Shown piece after piece: positions 41,716-53,304 of a DNA stretch of 64,000 nt. Source of the DNA: Locusta migratoria (Eukaryota > Arthropoda > Insecta > Orthoptera > Acrididae); the NCBI GenBank assembly GCA_026315105.1, contig CM048744.1, positions 349,827,668 through 349,891,667 of the forward strand. Direction: 5' to 3'. A model generated the notes under the pieces. The model had not been told where the DNA came from and searched no databases. It worked only from the letters and a program-made list of their open reading frames with translations. Position 1 is the first letter of the stretch. Every line of letters begins with the position of its first letter. The translations under genes were made by a program, and so were the position numbers.

Positions 41716-43135
41716 TATAAATGTGAATGTCTGTTCGGTGTACGTTTATCATGTCTGAACCACAAGACATAAAGAGCTAAAAATTTGTACAGTTACTAAT
41801 GTCTACCCGGGGAAGGCTTTAGGCACGGTTTTATGGCGATCGGATAGCTATTTATTTATATATATATTAATGTGAATGTCTGCTCGGTGTACGCTTATCA
41901 CGTCCGAACGACAGTACCCAGAGATTTAAATATTTGTACAGGTACTAATTTATACCTGAAGAAGGTTTTAGCATGGTTTTATAGCGATCTGATAGATATT
42001 TAGTAATTTGAAGTATATAACGCGAAATGCGGAAAAATAATTACTCTTTGAAAATTATATTTACTCTTTGAATATGGTTTTATTGGTTGCATTTTTGCTT
42101 GAGGGTTGATAATGATAAAAGGGTGGAGTATATTGGGATGGAAAGTTATCGGTGTATATCAAATTCTACGTATGTGTGTGTGTTAATATTTGGCTCTGCA
42201 GCGAAAACCACAGAACGCAAACGAATGGTCTGTGTGTAATTGTTGTCCGAATCTCCTGTTGCACACCGTAACAGTTCCATGCCGATAGCTATAAGGGGAT
42301 GGAAGATACGGTGGTTGAAAGTCGTCAAATTATAAAAGAATTCGAACTGAAGGCCAGCGATGACGTTTGCGACTCTATAGCAAGGAGGTTACATACAGCG
42401 AAACGTGATGCCACATACCATATCTTTGGTCTACGCGTGCTACAATGTCTTCACCCCTTTCTCTGTAAGGAAATATAAGAATAAATAAATAAAACACTAA
42501 AGAAGAATTTTCTTTTAATACGTCTCTTTAAAAAATTCGATTTGACGTTTCGCGCATTACATCAAGTGATCAATCTGTGATATTATTACAGTCAGTATTG
42601 TTGAATTTCCTTTAATCCCTTCAGACACGCCATTTCAGTTCAAAAGACTTCAGTTTCCAGTTCGTCTAGCTTTTGACATGACAATTAACAAAGCTCAAGG
42701 ACAATCATAAAACATTGCAGGAATCCATTTACAGCCCTCATGTTTTTTCACGTGGTCGATTATACGTCGCTTTCTCAAGGGTGGGAAACCCAAAACGTCT
42801 CTACATTTACGCTCCAAAAGTATACTACAAATAACGTAGTTCACTAGAATGCCCTAAAATGAAATTAAAATGAATTTGGACATTACTCTCACCATACGTG
42901 TTAAGATATTGCAACACAGGCTATAAGGAATAATGTGTGTATTATTTATTGTAAATCATTAAGCACTTCACATAATTTTTTTTTTATTCGAATGTTGATT
43001 AAAATGTTTGTTTCTAAAAAAGGTATTGTATTTCACGTCATCCTTCAAAACTAGTTTCATAGTACACCACTGAAAGATAGCTTATCTATCATAATCAACC
43101 AACACGCGAGCGAAGCTGTGGGTTTAAGCAAGTTA
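41716..43135 (+). mobile_element. Helitron relic with helicase C-terminus
   Basis: Two ~150 bp tandem units start at about 41719 and 41869 (AATGTGAATGTCTGTTCGGT and close variant). A helicase tail follows at 42595-42855. The 3' end, around ACACGCGAGCGAAGCTGTGG with AAGCAAG near 43125-43135, resembles the Helitron hairpin and a mutated CTAG terminus. The 5' terminus was not fixed. Much of the Rep/helicase gene is lost. Confidence 0.7.
42595..42855 (+). pseudogene. Helitron PIF1-type helicase, C-terminal remnant
   Basis: Encodes FPLIPSDTPFQFKRLQFPVR, LAFDMTINKAQGQS, a stop, then IAGIHLQPSCF and GGKPKTSLHL. LAFAMTINKAQGQS is the conserved helicase motif VI-region signature of Helitron Rep-helicase proteins, here with one Asp for Ala. 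The remaining protein is gone, so inactive. Confidence 0.85.
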
Positions 43136-43239
43136 ACCTATAAATGAAAAGAAAAAAGCTGTGGCAATCTTATAGCCCGCTTAAAAAATATATAATAGAC
43201 AAAACCCGTTGCAAAAAATTATCTAACTTCGTCCACAAA

Positions 43240-43791
43240 ATTTTTCTACCCTTACCTTAGACTTATTGTATATGATCTCCTCCATAAATGATGCAACGCT
43301 CCCAACATCGTTTCCAATTAAACGATTTTGTACGCCTCGTGCTGAAAATAAAAGAAAGGTTTGCAAGGGTCATGATGGAGCGTACGGAGGATTTAGCAGC
43401 ACAGTAATTTCGTTTTTTGTGCATTAGTCACGCACCAACAGGAGTGAATTTGCGGATGCCTTGTCGTGATGCAGTGGCCATGAATTGTCTCGCCACATTT
43501 CAGGCCGATTCCTTCTCAAATTTTCTGGCAACACGACCCGAACGTACAACTGATTATCGGTTTGCACCTGTGGCACGATTTCATGATGAACTAATCTTCA
43601 AAGGAAACCATCAGTTTGGCTTTGATATTTCACTCTACATCACGAGCATTTTTTTGTCTTGGAGAAACTTTCCCAATCTCAAACACTCGGTCTCAACACC
43701 ATAATCTTATACCCACGCCTCATCAATGTCATTTGTTATTGTCTTCAGCAACATTTCCGCGATCCATAAGCTCTTGACAGATTGCGAGGCG
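43240..43791 (-). pseudogene. Mariner transposase, catalytic and C-terminal part
   Basis: Minus strand downstream half of a mariner gene whose start is at 46752-46990. It begins RLAICQELMDRGNVAED, continues DEAWVYDYGVE (degraded from the usual first-Asp block) and then LVHHEIVPQVQTDNQLYVRV, RRNRPEMWRDNSWPLHHDKA (second Asp) and LLNPPYAPS. Several frames are needed. The hAT element at 43792-46751 divides the two halves at one codon-level position, and the duplicated target gives the same residues at both edges. Confidence 0.82.
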
Positions 43792-43999
43792 CAGTGGCGT
43801 AGCTATGTCACCAAGGGCCACGGGGCAAAAATGACAGTGGGGCCTTCTTTAAAAACTATACAGATGCAAAAGTCCTTCATCATCATCTCCTTACGCCACT
43901 GGAAAACGTAATAAGGCAAACCTAAATACTACTAAGTAAATTATTATGTGTCACGCAGCAGATAATATTTAATCGTACTCTTTAATATTATTATAATTG

Positions 44000-44172
44000 C
44001 AAAAATATGTTTGTTTGTTATGCCTTCATGCAAAAATTTCTGAGTGGATTTGGATGAAATTTTGCAGAGGGATAGCGTTGGACCTGAGTAGGACATACAG
44101 ATAAAACGACCCCATGGGATAGTTTTCGAAGTGGCTCCATGCTAGACGAATGTTGTCGCAGGCAGTAGCTAG
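44000..44172 (+). mobile_element. Helitron-like 3' fragment
   Basis: Contains the phrase GTGGATTTGGATGAAATTTT and ends GGCAGTAGCTAG before a T, a CTAG-type terminus. The 5' end is not defined. Lies inside the hAT element. Confidence 0.45.
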
Positions 44173-44959
44173 TAAAGAAAAAACAATGAAGAAGTATTAC
44201 TCAACCACGAAAACATGGCGCCATGCCGCGAAGGAAACCGGCAACAGTCAAGTCAGGACTCGCGCGACCGCTGTACGACAACTCACTCTCGCTAAACTAC
44301 AGGGCTGTTAGCTCATTGCTCCCTACCCATCAGTCTAATTTCGTTGACATCCCAGTCAAAAATGGACTGAGCCGTGTCCCTACTAGGCTTCATGAAGTAT
44401 ACGTTAGTTGTCTGGCCAGGAAAAAGTAATACGTAAAATAACTATGTCGACATCTTCGCTTATTATCGTGACAGTGGGGTAGAGGGCAGCTTCCCCATAA
44501 CACCAGGACAAATCATATCTCCCAATACTTAAATATGCTCTAGAAATTTAATATTTTGTATTAGTCCACTTTGTTTAACAAAAATTATATTAAAACATTG
44601 GTTTTTAAAAGTTGAGAATTTTTCCATTTCTTGTAATGCGAATACTATTAGTCCTACATAAAAATTCAGAATTATTTGTTGCGCCTCAGTGGGTATCACG
44701 AACTTAATGAGTGGCGTTCTGCAAGTCGTGGGGATTTCGTTCATGTTTCCTCACGTGCCAAAGTCAGAAAGAAGGAATACCTATTATAGTAATACAATTC
44801 CCCAAACTGTTAGATTGCAAATGTTGACAAGGATATGACTTCTGAATTCTGATCGGTAATTTTCGGTAAGCGTCGGAGGCAGGGGCCACGTTTTCGTGGC
44901 TGTAATAATATGGGTACACAATTAAAAAGTAGTCAGTTTTATTTTAACAATTTATTTTA

Positions 44960-45225
44960 CAATCTTTTCCTGGATTTGGATTTTGCAAAATCATCAATGT
45001 GGTCTGTTAAATGTAAAGTTGATAAAGCCTTGTTTTCGATTGCTATGTGTGCCAAATGTCGGAGTCGAGCTTGACCCTTACTGTTCGTCAGATACGTTCT
45101 GATAATTTTTTAATTTGATGAATGATCTTTTGGCTGTTGCAGAAGTGATAGGAGTTGTATAAAACAATAAAACTGCGGAAAACACTTCCGTAATCAGTTT
45201 TGGCAAGACAATGTGACATCTGTTA
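44960..45225 (-). pseudogene. hAT transposase C-terminal (dimerisation) domain remnant
   Basis: Minus strand reads FYTTPITSATAKRSFIKLKN, then after a frameshift GQARLRHLAHIAIENKALST and DHIDDFAKSKSRKR. This matches the hAT C-terminal dimerisation domain (P.TSA.AERSFS.LK...L.IE....). It proves the enclosing TIR element is hAT. Most similar in style to the ZMYM/hAT-5-like insect proteins. The catalytic part is not readable. Confidence 0.8.
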
Positions 45226-45569
45226 ATAAACTGAAGTGAAAATCTAGGGCCTGTCATATCAAATCACAATCATAATCGACACAAATAGTTGGGCTGGAAG
45301 TACTTGTAGAAGGCTGAGTAAAAATTTTATCAATTTTGGTCAGTTTTTGTATACACTCTTCTTTTTCCTGGTGTTTTCACTTTTCCCTGATTATATTCAC
45401 GTCATCAAATACTTCTCAAACTAAACAGTCCGAATGCGTCGTTAACCATATGTGCTCAAGTGAAATACACACTGCACTACCTTGTTATTATTTGGCCACG
45501 GCAACTACAATAATCGCGCGGTGGTTGCTGGGAATGACCGTGCCCCCACATGATGACTAGTGGGGAGAA

Positions 45570-45758
45570 AATTTTCAAATGTTTGTAAAGCTTATGGGAC
45601 TTAACTGTACGGTCATTAATTCCTAAACTTACAAACTACCTTATACTAAAGACAGCCCAAACATCCATGCCCGAGGGGGCATTCGAACCCCCGAAGAAGA
45701 ACAGCAGTGCACATCGCAGCATTGCGTCTCAGTGCTCTCGGCCACTCCTTCGCGGCTG
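45570..45758 (-). mobile_element. tRNA-derived SINE, family A, with 9 bp target duplication
   Basis: Minus-strand copy in the hAT element. GTGGGGAGA is at 45560-45568 and 45759-45767. B-box complement CATTCGAACCCCC near 45680. Somewhat diverged head. Confidence 0.88.
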
Positions 45759-46751
45759 GTGGGGAGAGAGCGGTGAGTGAAGACGGTGTCCCCTGCTTAC
45801 AATAATTACTCTTAACAATGTGTACTGTAATACGTCGCGTCTGCAGGAAGCGTAACGTTGGCAGCACCCCGAGACAATAAATATCTTTCAATTTGTGATC
45901 ATTTTCTCCGCTTGTGTCAATATAATTATAATGGTGAAATTATCGTGGCAGAAAAGTAATAGTTTAGAATAAATCTAATGTAAACGCTGCGCTTTGCATA
46001 TGTATTCTCGATTGGCAGCCATGGCAACTCCGACTTCAACCGACAACACGCTGACGGCGGCAGGGTCCACGTAGTAATAGACCTTGTTATGTTTATATTC
46101 TGAGGTGGGAATAATTTTTGGATTTCACTTCGTGAGTCTGAGGTTTGTTAGTCTGAGTTTAAAAAGTTAAAAAAGTCGAAAATCGTGCATTCAATTTAAA
46201 TATTATATACAGTAGAAAGTTGATTATCCAAAGTAACTGGAGGACATGGATGTTTCGAAAAACAGCTTCTTCTGTTAATTGATCTGTACACTTCTATTTG
46301 CCAATAACAAGTACTGTTCAGTGCCTGTATTTATACGGTATCTGGAAGTGAGCGATCCTTCACACTGCGCCGAGCGCCACGCCGCAACAATTGGAAGGCG
46401 CAGCTGTTGCTGTGAGCAGCTTTGATGCTGCCGCTACTTCTGCAGACTGAAGTGTGCCGATTGTTGGACACATTTGACTGGCGGCTTGGCCGGTGAGCAG
46501 CGCAGCAGACTGGCGTTGTGTGAAAGCCCCTTTGGAAGCAATGTTGCGCCACCCGGTGTCCTAGTGCGGCTACTGTGAAGAATTTGGTTTGAGGCGAGGG
46601 GAAGATATGGACGATACGATGCGAGATTTTTTTTTAAATCGACGCACTACTGTAACTTTTTTTGAACGTTGCACACGGAGGCCGAGGGGCCCCCTGAGCT
46701 TGGGGGCCCCGGGGCACTGCCCCGCCTAGCCCTATGATAGCTACGCCACTG

Positions 46752-46990
46752 GCGAGGTGATGGTCTTTTTGGTATTGATTCATGAGCCGTGGGACGAACT
46801 TGGCGGCAACACGACGCATTCCAAGATACTGCGTCAGGATTGCATGACACGATACACCTGAAATGTTACATTCTTCGGCAATCTCTCGGACAGTCTATTG
46901 ACACGCACAATTTCCTGACATGAGCGTCGTCAGTAGACGTCGAAGGGCATTCTGAACGGGAGAACATCCTCATTATATGTAGTCAGCTAT
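46752..46990 (-). pseudogene. Mariner transposase, N-terminal part
   Basis: Minus strand. It shows SECPSTSTDDAHVRKL, a frameshift, then TVREIAEECNISGVSCHAIL, LGMRRVAAKFVPRLMNQYQK. That is the paired helix-turn-helix DNA-binding domain of mariner transposases. It joins across the hAT insertion to the half at 43240-43791. Confidence 0.85.
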
Positions 46991-48657
46991 TTTTAAACAA
47001 TTCGTAATACCGAGTAGTGCACACTCATCACTTAAACGCTTCCTGCGTAATTTTAAAACGTTACCACCTTACAGTGTTCTGTTCACCGACTCAGTGATTG
47101 TGGTACTCACGTCTTAATAAATCTACATAGCATCAAAGTTCAGGACAGTTACCTTGATATCTCGTGGATGTAGAATCTTCTTAAAACACAGCATCTACAC
47201 AACCTGCTTACAGGAATCCCTAGAATTCATTCAGAATACGTGCAGCTAGAGAAATTTCTCCATTTTATGTGTGCGTCAAAATTAAGGCAAGAATTGAGAG
47301 CAAACACGAGGTATCTGAAAAGCTGTTTAAATGCGTCACTTTTACCCTACAATGCATTACAACAATATGTAAATCGGTGCCCAAACCGGCATAGTGGCAG
47401 CTTGGAAAACTGTTACAAGACTGCCTATTTCGATCTTTGTGTAGCCTCGTTTTATAGTCTGGCCTACAATACCATACATTGTTACAACAATTAAAGATAT
47501 GAAAAACAATTAGTTTGGCCATTTATGGCAAGATAATAGCAGCTTTACGTTCAAAATTAAGGTAATTATTAATTTACATCGATTCATAATAATCCTGCTT
47601 TCATATATTGGGTTGTAGATCTGAAATAAGCTTAACTATAAAATACAAAAATACATTGTTTGTTTATACTAATATCTTGAAAAATAGTGAAGGCCAAATA
47701 TTCCTATCATGTACGGAATAATGAAATAAAGTATTAGGTGTTTTGCTGTATACAAGAATACGGGAATATTTCATATCGACTTAGTTAATCTACCCCATGC
47801 TGGCAAGTTTATATTCGAAACATTTATTATATTTGTGTTTTATGGCCAGTTCCTACTCAGATATAGAATAGAATATATCTCTAATCATACTATTTCACTT
47901 TATGTTTTCCTAAAGTGCATATTAGCAGGTTTTAGTTTCATGTCCATGTGTACTTTTTTATTTTCCTATTTTATGATGAAATGTTATTTGTTTGTCTTCC
48001 TAGCAATGTACGTATCTTCTCTTAACCATTACTTTATCTAGAAATCATGTTTCTTATATTACGCACACTCTGAGATCACAAACTGGCATTTAATAGTTGA
48101 GGTTCTAATAAAGTAATTTGTTTAATTAGTTATTTGGGTAGTGAAGTAGTAAACATTTAGCTCTGTTGCTTGCCTATTATATCTCAATTCGGTGTGTGTC
48201 TCTCTGAAGCTTTTCTTGGGTTTCACGCAAAATTTAATGCAGACGCGTGCTCTCTCTCTCTCGAAATTCGCAAAATGTGCGACAAAATATTTCACTCATC
48301 ACAGCACTGTATAAGTAAGAGACAAGAACTAATGAAACATTCGGCAGTTTCATACTCTGCACGGGCATGTGCAGGGATGCTAAAAGCATTTTGCACCAAC
48401 ACTCCGTTGGCGTGAAATTACGAATGTTCCAGAAAGTTTAGAATAGATCTCGTATATAGTAAGTGAATAGGTCTACATGAGACGTACATTTATACTTGAG
48501 AAAGACTTTCATACACCATAGACCACACGTCGAATTGACTTCATCGGGAAACTTGGCTACATTCTACGTAAAGCGACTGTTTCCACAAATTTATAAATGA
48601 AGGTTCGTAAAACACCATAACGTTTCTGGCTTTAGACACAAAAAGTTACGTCATATA
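46991..48657. other. No recognisable gene; AT-rich
   Basis: About 1.7 kb. The first 150 bp may hold the mariner's terminal region. The rest (47100-48650) is AT-rich, with short frames lacking domains. I see no repeat structure. Confidence 0.5.
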
Positions 48658-48848
48658 CGAGGACTGTTCAAATGAAAAGGTACGAAACGTTTTTACAATC
48701 AAACCGGTTGAAATTTGAATATGCCGCTTTGGAATAACGTAATGTGACATCTAGAGATGCGAGGCATGCGTCGTGAATTCTCCCTAAAAAAAATTCAAGG
48801 CTGTGCCCTCAGCAGGCAACATCCGAGGTAAGATACTCGAGGAATATA

Positions 48849-49516
48849 CAGGGTGTTTCACTAAGTGTGTTTGCCTCTGTAACTTATAAAGTAATAGGTG
48901 ACGGGAAATTTTAATGCGGTAGGTCAACACAAGAAATATTACACTTTCTACGGAGCTTTGAACATAGTTTATTGTATCATTTTCCAAAGAGTTACACCAC
49001 AAAGTTATAATTTTTTAAATGGTACAATAGTTTTTTCTATCGTGTATTGGATTCGTTTAAACCAGATGCGTCCAAATCAATTTAAACTACATTCGTATCA
49101 CTGTTAGTTTGGGAGCTACAACCCTTCAAAGTTCCGGGGGCGGAGGCTGCGATAGCGTAGCTGATTGGCCTAGTGGCTATCCCCTGGGGCACCATCCAGT
49201 CAGCTACGCTGTCGTAGCCTCCGCCCCCTAAACTTTGAAGGGTTGTAGCTCCCAAATTAACAGTGATAGGAATGTAGTTTAAACTGATTTGTACGCAGCT
49301 GGTTTCAACGAATCCAATGCACGATAGAAAAAAACTATTGTTCCATTTAAAAAATTATATCTTTGTGCTGTAACTCTCTGGAAAATGATACAATAAACTA
49401 TGTTCATAGCTCCGCAGAAAGTGTAACATTTCTTGTGTTGACCTACCGCATTAAAATTTCTCGTCACCTATTATTTTATAAGTTACAGAGGCAAACACAC
49501 TTAGTGAAACACCCTG
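48849..49516. mobile_element. 668 bp palindromic MITE (CAGGGTGTTTCA ends, TATA target)
   Basis: Ends CAGGGTGTTTCAC and its complement. TATA flanks it on both sides (48845-48848, 49517-49520). Arms of about 310 bp (48849-49162, 49198-49516) are inverted copies with roughly 90% identity by eye around a ~35 bp spacer. The high-GC core (GGGCGGAGGCTGCGATAGCG) contrasts with AT-rich ends. Non-coding. Similar peptides from both strands are an artefact of the palindrome. Ends and TA-type target suggest mobilisation by a Tc1/mariner-like enzyme. Confidence 0.9.
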
Positions 49517-49559
49517 TATATACACGTCGAATTCTTCGAGCACGGAAAAACCATGAAAG

Positions 49560-49930
49560 TGACATGTAGTGTCAGACAGTAGCCCTCGCAAGTCCACCAA
49601 GAGCAAACGGCCTGGGCTGCTCACGGAGGGAGTGATTCTGCTCCATGACAACGCGCGTCCACTCGTCTCTAGGGTCACACACAGTGTACTGGACAAGTCC
49701 AAGCGCGGGCAGCTTTACCATCCGCTCTACGACCCGGACGTGTCGCCGTGTGACCTCCATCTCTTTGATCCGCTACAAAAACATCTCAAAGGAAAGCGCT
49801 TCAACTAGGACGGCGAACTGAATGACACAGTAAAGGACTGGCTGTTGTCACCGCCATAAGATTTCTAGGAACAGGGAATCCTTCTGCTCGTTAAACCGTG
49901 CGATCGTTGTGCTGAGGCATCTGGTGATTA
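49560..49930 (+). pseudogene. Mariner-like transposase C-terminal remnant
   Basis: Encodes SKRPGLLTEGVILLHDNARP (second catalytic Asp in HDNARP), then LYDPDVSPCDLHLFDPLQKH (third Asp in PCDLHLF) and GKRFN, with a stop. Further frames continue DTVKDWL and the end of the protein. The first catalytic Asp region is absent, consistent with the internal deletion of the enclosing element. Confidence 0.82.
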
Positions 49931-49997
49931 CTTTTGAATAAAAACTTCAGTCATACCCACAGTGTCGTTTGGTACCTTTTCATTTGGAAACACTTCG

Positions 49998-51486
49998 AAT
50001 TTTACTGCGAAATTTGGTTCGTACTACATTAAAATGGGGACAGTGTAAGAAGTAGAGTGGCACATAAATAACAGATGGTCCCGTGATTACCAATCCCGTC
50101 CGAAAGTGAGGCAGAATAGTACGAAAACTATCTAACTGGCTGACATTGAAAGATCTAGTATGCCAAAATTCTGCATTCATTTACTAATATTTAAAGAGGT
50201 AGAGCTCTTATTGTCTTTTCTATCAGTATAACTGAACTTTCAGTAACAAGTTATCATACGGTATTTACTATATTAATTTAATTATAATGTTTAATAACAA
50301 AAGAAAGACGAAGCACAGAGAATTTTCGGATGGCGTCAAGATGGGCGCACGACGCGTGTAGTGATTCAGGCTGACCGAGTTTGTGTTGCGCGGGCGGTCG
50401 AACAGCGGCATCAGCATAGCAGAGCCGCCAGACTTGTCAAAGATTGATGTTAGCAGTCGCGAGGCATGTAGTAAAGCCGTTCAAACGTGTATCAGCAGTA
50501 GAAACAAATCTGCATAATTTTTGTGTAATTACTTAGTCGTTTAAAGTGTGTGATATTGTTTTAAACGCGGTTTAATGTTTAACTTGCAACAGGAATTCGT
50601 GTGAACCTATGATCATTAGGGAAAACATTTGTCGTCTCGCTTTCGTATCTGTAGAATCATTTAGTAAATTTCAGAGCCTCAGCCATTACCACCATTGCAG
50701 AAGATATCGTGCTCCTGAATACCGTTACTCCAGGATGAGGGTTGTCCATTACAATTTCGGTGTGCTCATATCTGTGATTATACGGGAGTAACTTGGGTGT
50801 CCAATTGTTTGATGTCGGGACTACACTTGTGCTGTCTACATAATTAATTTATTGTCTGTGACAATGCCCCAGAAGTAAATTATATTAGTCCCAATCCCCC
50901 GGTTTTGACCAATGTTTTCTGGAGAGGTCTTCCTTGGTTGGAAGGCGTATGCTGGAACTGGTAAGCCCCTCCCACTCATTCCCAATTGGGATCCCCTTTG
51001 ACCCACTATCACCTTGTCAGATAATTGGCTGAATAGAAACCTCACTCTTTTGAGCCGGATCTCAAACAACTTGCTCCATTCCTTGGGATGAAGAATGAAA
51101 AGAATATTGTTCCATCAACACTTAAACATTCATACACAGAAAAAAACCAGCATACCTTGAAAGACTAGAGGTAGGAAGTTCATATTTACAGGACATGTTC
51201 ATTAGTATGTTCTAAAGAAATGACTAGTATTTTAGGCACTTCGATTCAGCATGTCTTCTTGCCTAGTAGACACAGGCTCTTTAATGTCTCTTCAATATGT
51301 ATAAATTTTTAGGATAAATAGCAGCAAATACGTTGCGTTAAAATGGGTTCAATTAAAACCTTTGCCTACATTTCGACAAAATTAATTTTGTCTTCTTCAG
51401 AAGTCGGGCCTATATAACCTTTCCAAAATCAACAATAATCTTCATGTTCACGATCTTCAATATGTCGTGATAACTTGTTCCATGTG
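49998..51486. other. No recognisable gene; possible Penelope-like end near 51310-51420
   Basis: No supported frame. 51340-51420 contains TTCGACAAAATTAATTTTGT and a CTTCTTCAGAAGTCGGGCC phrase (minus strand: GGCCCGACTTCTGAAGAAG) of the kind seen at Penelope-like 3' ends. 50340-50470 is a GC-richer patch. Otherwise unassigned. Confidence 0.4.
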
Positions 51487-51510
51487 ATATGGTTGTTGTT
51501 GTTGTGGTCT

Positions 51511-52065
51511 TCAGTCCAGAGACTGGTTTGATGCAGCTCTCCACCCTACTCTATCCTGAGCAAGCCTTTTCATCTCCTCATAAGAACGACAACCCACATC
51601 CACTTGAATCTGCTTACTATACGCGTCTCTTGGTCTCCCTCTGCGATTTTTACCCCACACACTTCCCTCCAACGCTAAATTCACAATTCCTTGATGTCTA
51701 AGAATGTGTCCTACCAATCTATCCCTTCTTTTAGTCAAGGTATGCCAGAAATTTCTTTTCTCCCCAATTCTGTTCAGTACCTCCTCATTAGTTACGCGAT
51801 CCACCCACCTAATCTTCAGCATTCTTCTGTAGCACCACATTTCAAAAGCCTCTATCCTCTTTCTGTCCACACTGCTTATCGTCCATGTTTCACTCCCATA
51901 CAAGGCAACACTCCATACAAATGCCTTCAGAAAGGACTTCCTTAGGCTTAAATCAATACTCGATGTTAACAAATTTCTCTTTTTCAAAAACACCTTTCTA
52001 CCCATTGCCATTCTGCATTTTATATGATCTGTACTGCGACCATCATTTGTTATTTTACTGCCCAA
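51511..52065 (-). pseudogene. RTE LINE ORF, C-terminal tail
   Basis: 184 codons: GSKITNDGRSTDHIKCRMAM, LYGSETWTI, CYRRMLKIRWVDRVTNEEVL, RDRLVGHILRHQGI. This tail follows the palm and thumb in RTE-type proteins. It is one frame off from the preceding reverse transcriptase part because of an indel near 52070. Confidence 0.9.
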
Positions 52066-52075
52066 GTAACAAAAC

Positions 52076-52735
52076 TCATCTTGTTTCGTTACCTAGTCTA
52101 ATTCCTTCAGCATCACCTGATTTTCTTACACTGCACTCCATTACCCTAGTTTTACTCTTGTTAATGTTCATCTTATATGCACCTTTCAGCACACTGTCCA
52201 TTCCGTTCAATTGCTCTTCCAGGTCCTTTGCTGTATCTGACAGAATTACTATGTCGTCGGCAAAACGCAATGTTTTTAATTCTTCACCCTGAACTTTAAT
52301 TCCTTCTCCAAATTTCTCCTTGCTTTCCTTTATAGCTTGCTCAATGTACAAATTGAACAACATTGGGGAAAGGCTACAACCCTGTCTTACTCCCTTTCCA
52401 ACCACTGCAACCCTTTCATGCCCTTCAACTCTGACAACCGCTGTCTGGTTTTTGTACAAGTTGCAAATAACCTTACGCTCCCTATATTTTACTCCTGCTT
52501 GCTTCAGAACTTGAAAGAGTTTATTCCAATCAACATTGTCAAAAGCCTTCTCCAAATCTACAAAAGCTAGAAATGTTGGTTTGCCTTTTCTTAATCTATC
52601 TTCTAGGATAAGCCGTAAAGTGAGTATTGCCTCCCGTGTTCCTACATTTCTCCTGAACCCAAACTGATCTTCCCCGAGGTCTGCTTCTACCAGCTTTTCC
52701 TCCTTCTGTATATAATTCGTGTTAATATTTTGCAA
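52076..52735 (-). pseudogene. RTE LINE ORF, reverse transcriptase core
   Basis: Contains DQFGFRRNVGTREAI, AFVDLEKAFDNVDW (catalytic Asp), GVRQGCSLSPMLFNLYIE and LRFADDIVILS (catalytic Asp pair). All active-site residues are intact. Separated from the upstream part by a one-base deletion near 52700 and from the tail by an indel near 52070. Confidence 0.93.
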
Positions 52736-53274
52736 CCATGACTTATTAAACTGATGGTTCTGTAGTTTTCACACCTGTCTGCACCCGCTTTCTTTGGAAT
52801 GGGGATTATAACATTTTTCTTAAAGTCTGAGGGTACTTCGCCTGTCTCATACATCTTACACACAATGTGAAACAATTTTGTCATGGCTGGTTCTCCCAGA
52901 GACTTCAGTAACTCTGAGGGAATATCATCTACTCCAGGGGCCTTGTTTCGACTTAGGTCTTTCAGTGCCCTGTCAAATTCATCTCTCAGTATAGTATCTC
53001 CTATTTCATCATCATCTACATCCTCTTCCCTTCCTACAATAGTGTCTCGAAGTTCATTTCCTTTGTAGAGCCCCTCTATATACTCTTTCCACCTTTCAGC
53101 TTTCCCTTCTTTCCTGAGAACTGGTTTTCCATCAGTGTCCTTGATATTCATAGAGCTGTTTTTCTTATCGCCAAATGTTTCTTTTATTTTCCGGTAGGCA
53201 GTATCTATTTTTCCCCTATTTATACATTCTTCTACATCCTTGCATTTGCCTTCTAGCCACTCCTGCTTAGCCAT
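52687..53274 (-). pseudogene. RTE LINE ORF, linker and start of reverse transcriptase
   Basis: Encodes KQEWLEGKCKDVEECINRGK through LSRNKAPGVDDIPSELLKSL and VIIPIPKKAGADRCENYRTI (RT motifs 0-1). It is in the same frame as the endonuclease part and is cut off from it by one TGA at about 53305. The frame fails near 52700 by loss of a single base. Confidence 0.92.
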
Positions 53275-53304
53275 TTTGCACTTCCTGTCAATCTCATTTC
53301 TTAG

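Larger units (their letters stand above)
43792..46751. mobile_element. hAT DNA transposon remnant inserted in the mariner
   Basis: 2960 bp with inverted termini CAGTGGCGTAGCTATG and its complement ATAGCTACGCCACTG, and an 8 bp target duplication with one mismatch (GCGAGGCG 43784-43791, GCGAGGTG 46752-46759). A hAT dimerisation domain is recognisable on the minus strand inside. A SINE and a Helitron-like tail are nested within. The right subterminal region is very G/C-rich (GGGGCCCC motifs). Only pieces of transposase remain, so it would be immobile on its own. Confidence 0.88.
48658..49997 (+). mobile_element. Mariner-like transposon, internally deleted, with nested MITE
   Basis: Inverted termini: left GTTCAAATGAAAAGGTACGA (about 48665-48684), right its complement near 49970-49990. 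Between them, after removing the palindrome at 48849-49516, only about 670 bp remain, containing the transposase C-terminal part. The ends of such elements are expected to be cut by their own transposase. Target TA is visible at left only. Confidence 0.72.

Noticed and set aside
47835..48041. 68-codon hydrophobic frame resembling a membrane protein
   Set aside because: AT-rich sequence yields Phe/Leu/Ile/Tyr by composition; no homology or context supports it.
48898..49569. Similar peptides encoded on both strands (MTGNFNAVGQHKK and MTRNFNAVGQHKK)
   Set aside because: They arise because the region is a palindrome. The frames are short, lack a domain, and the element is a non-coding MITE.
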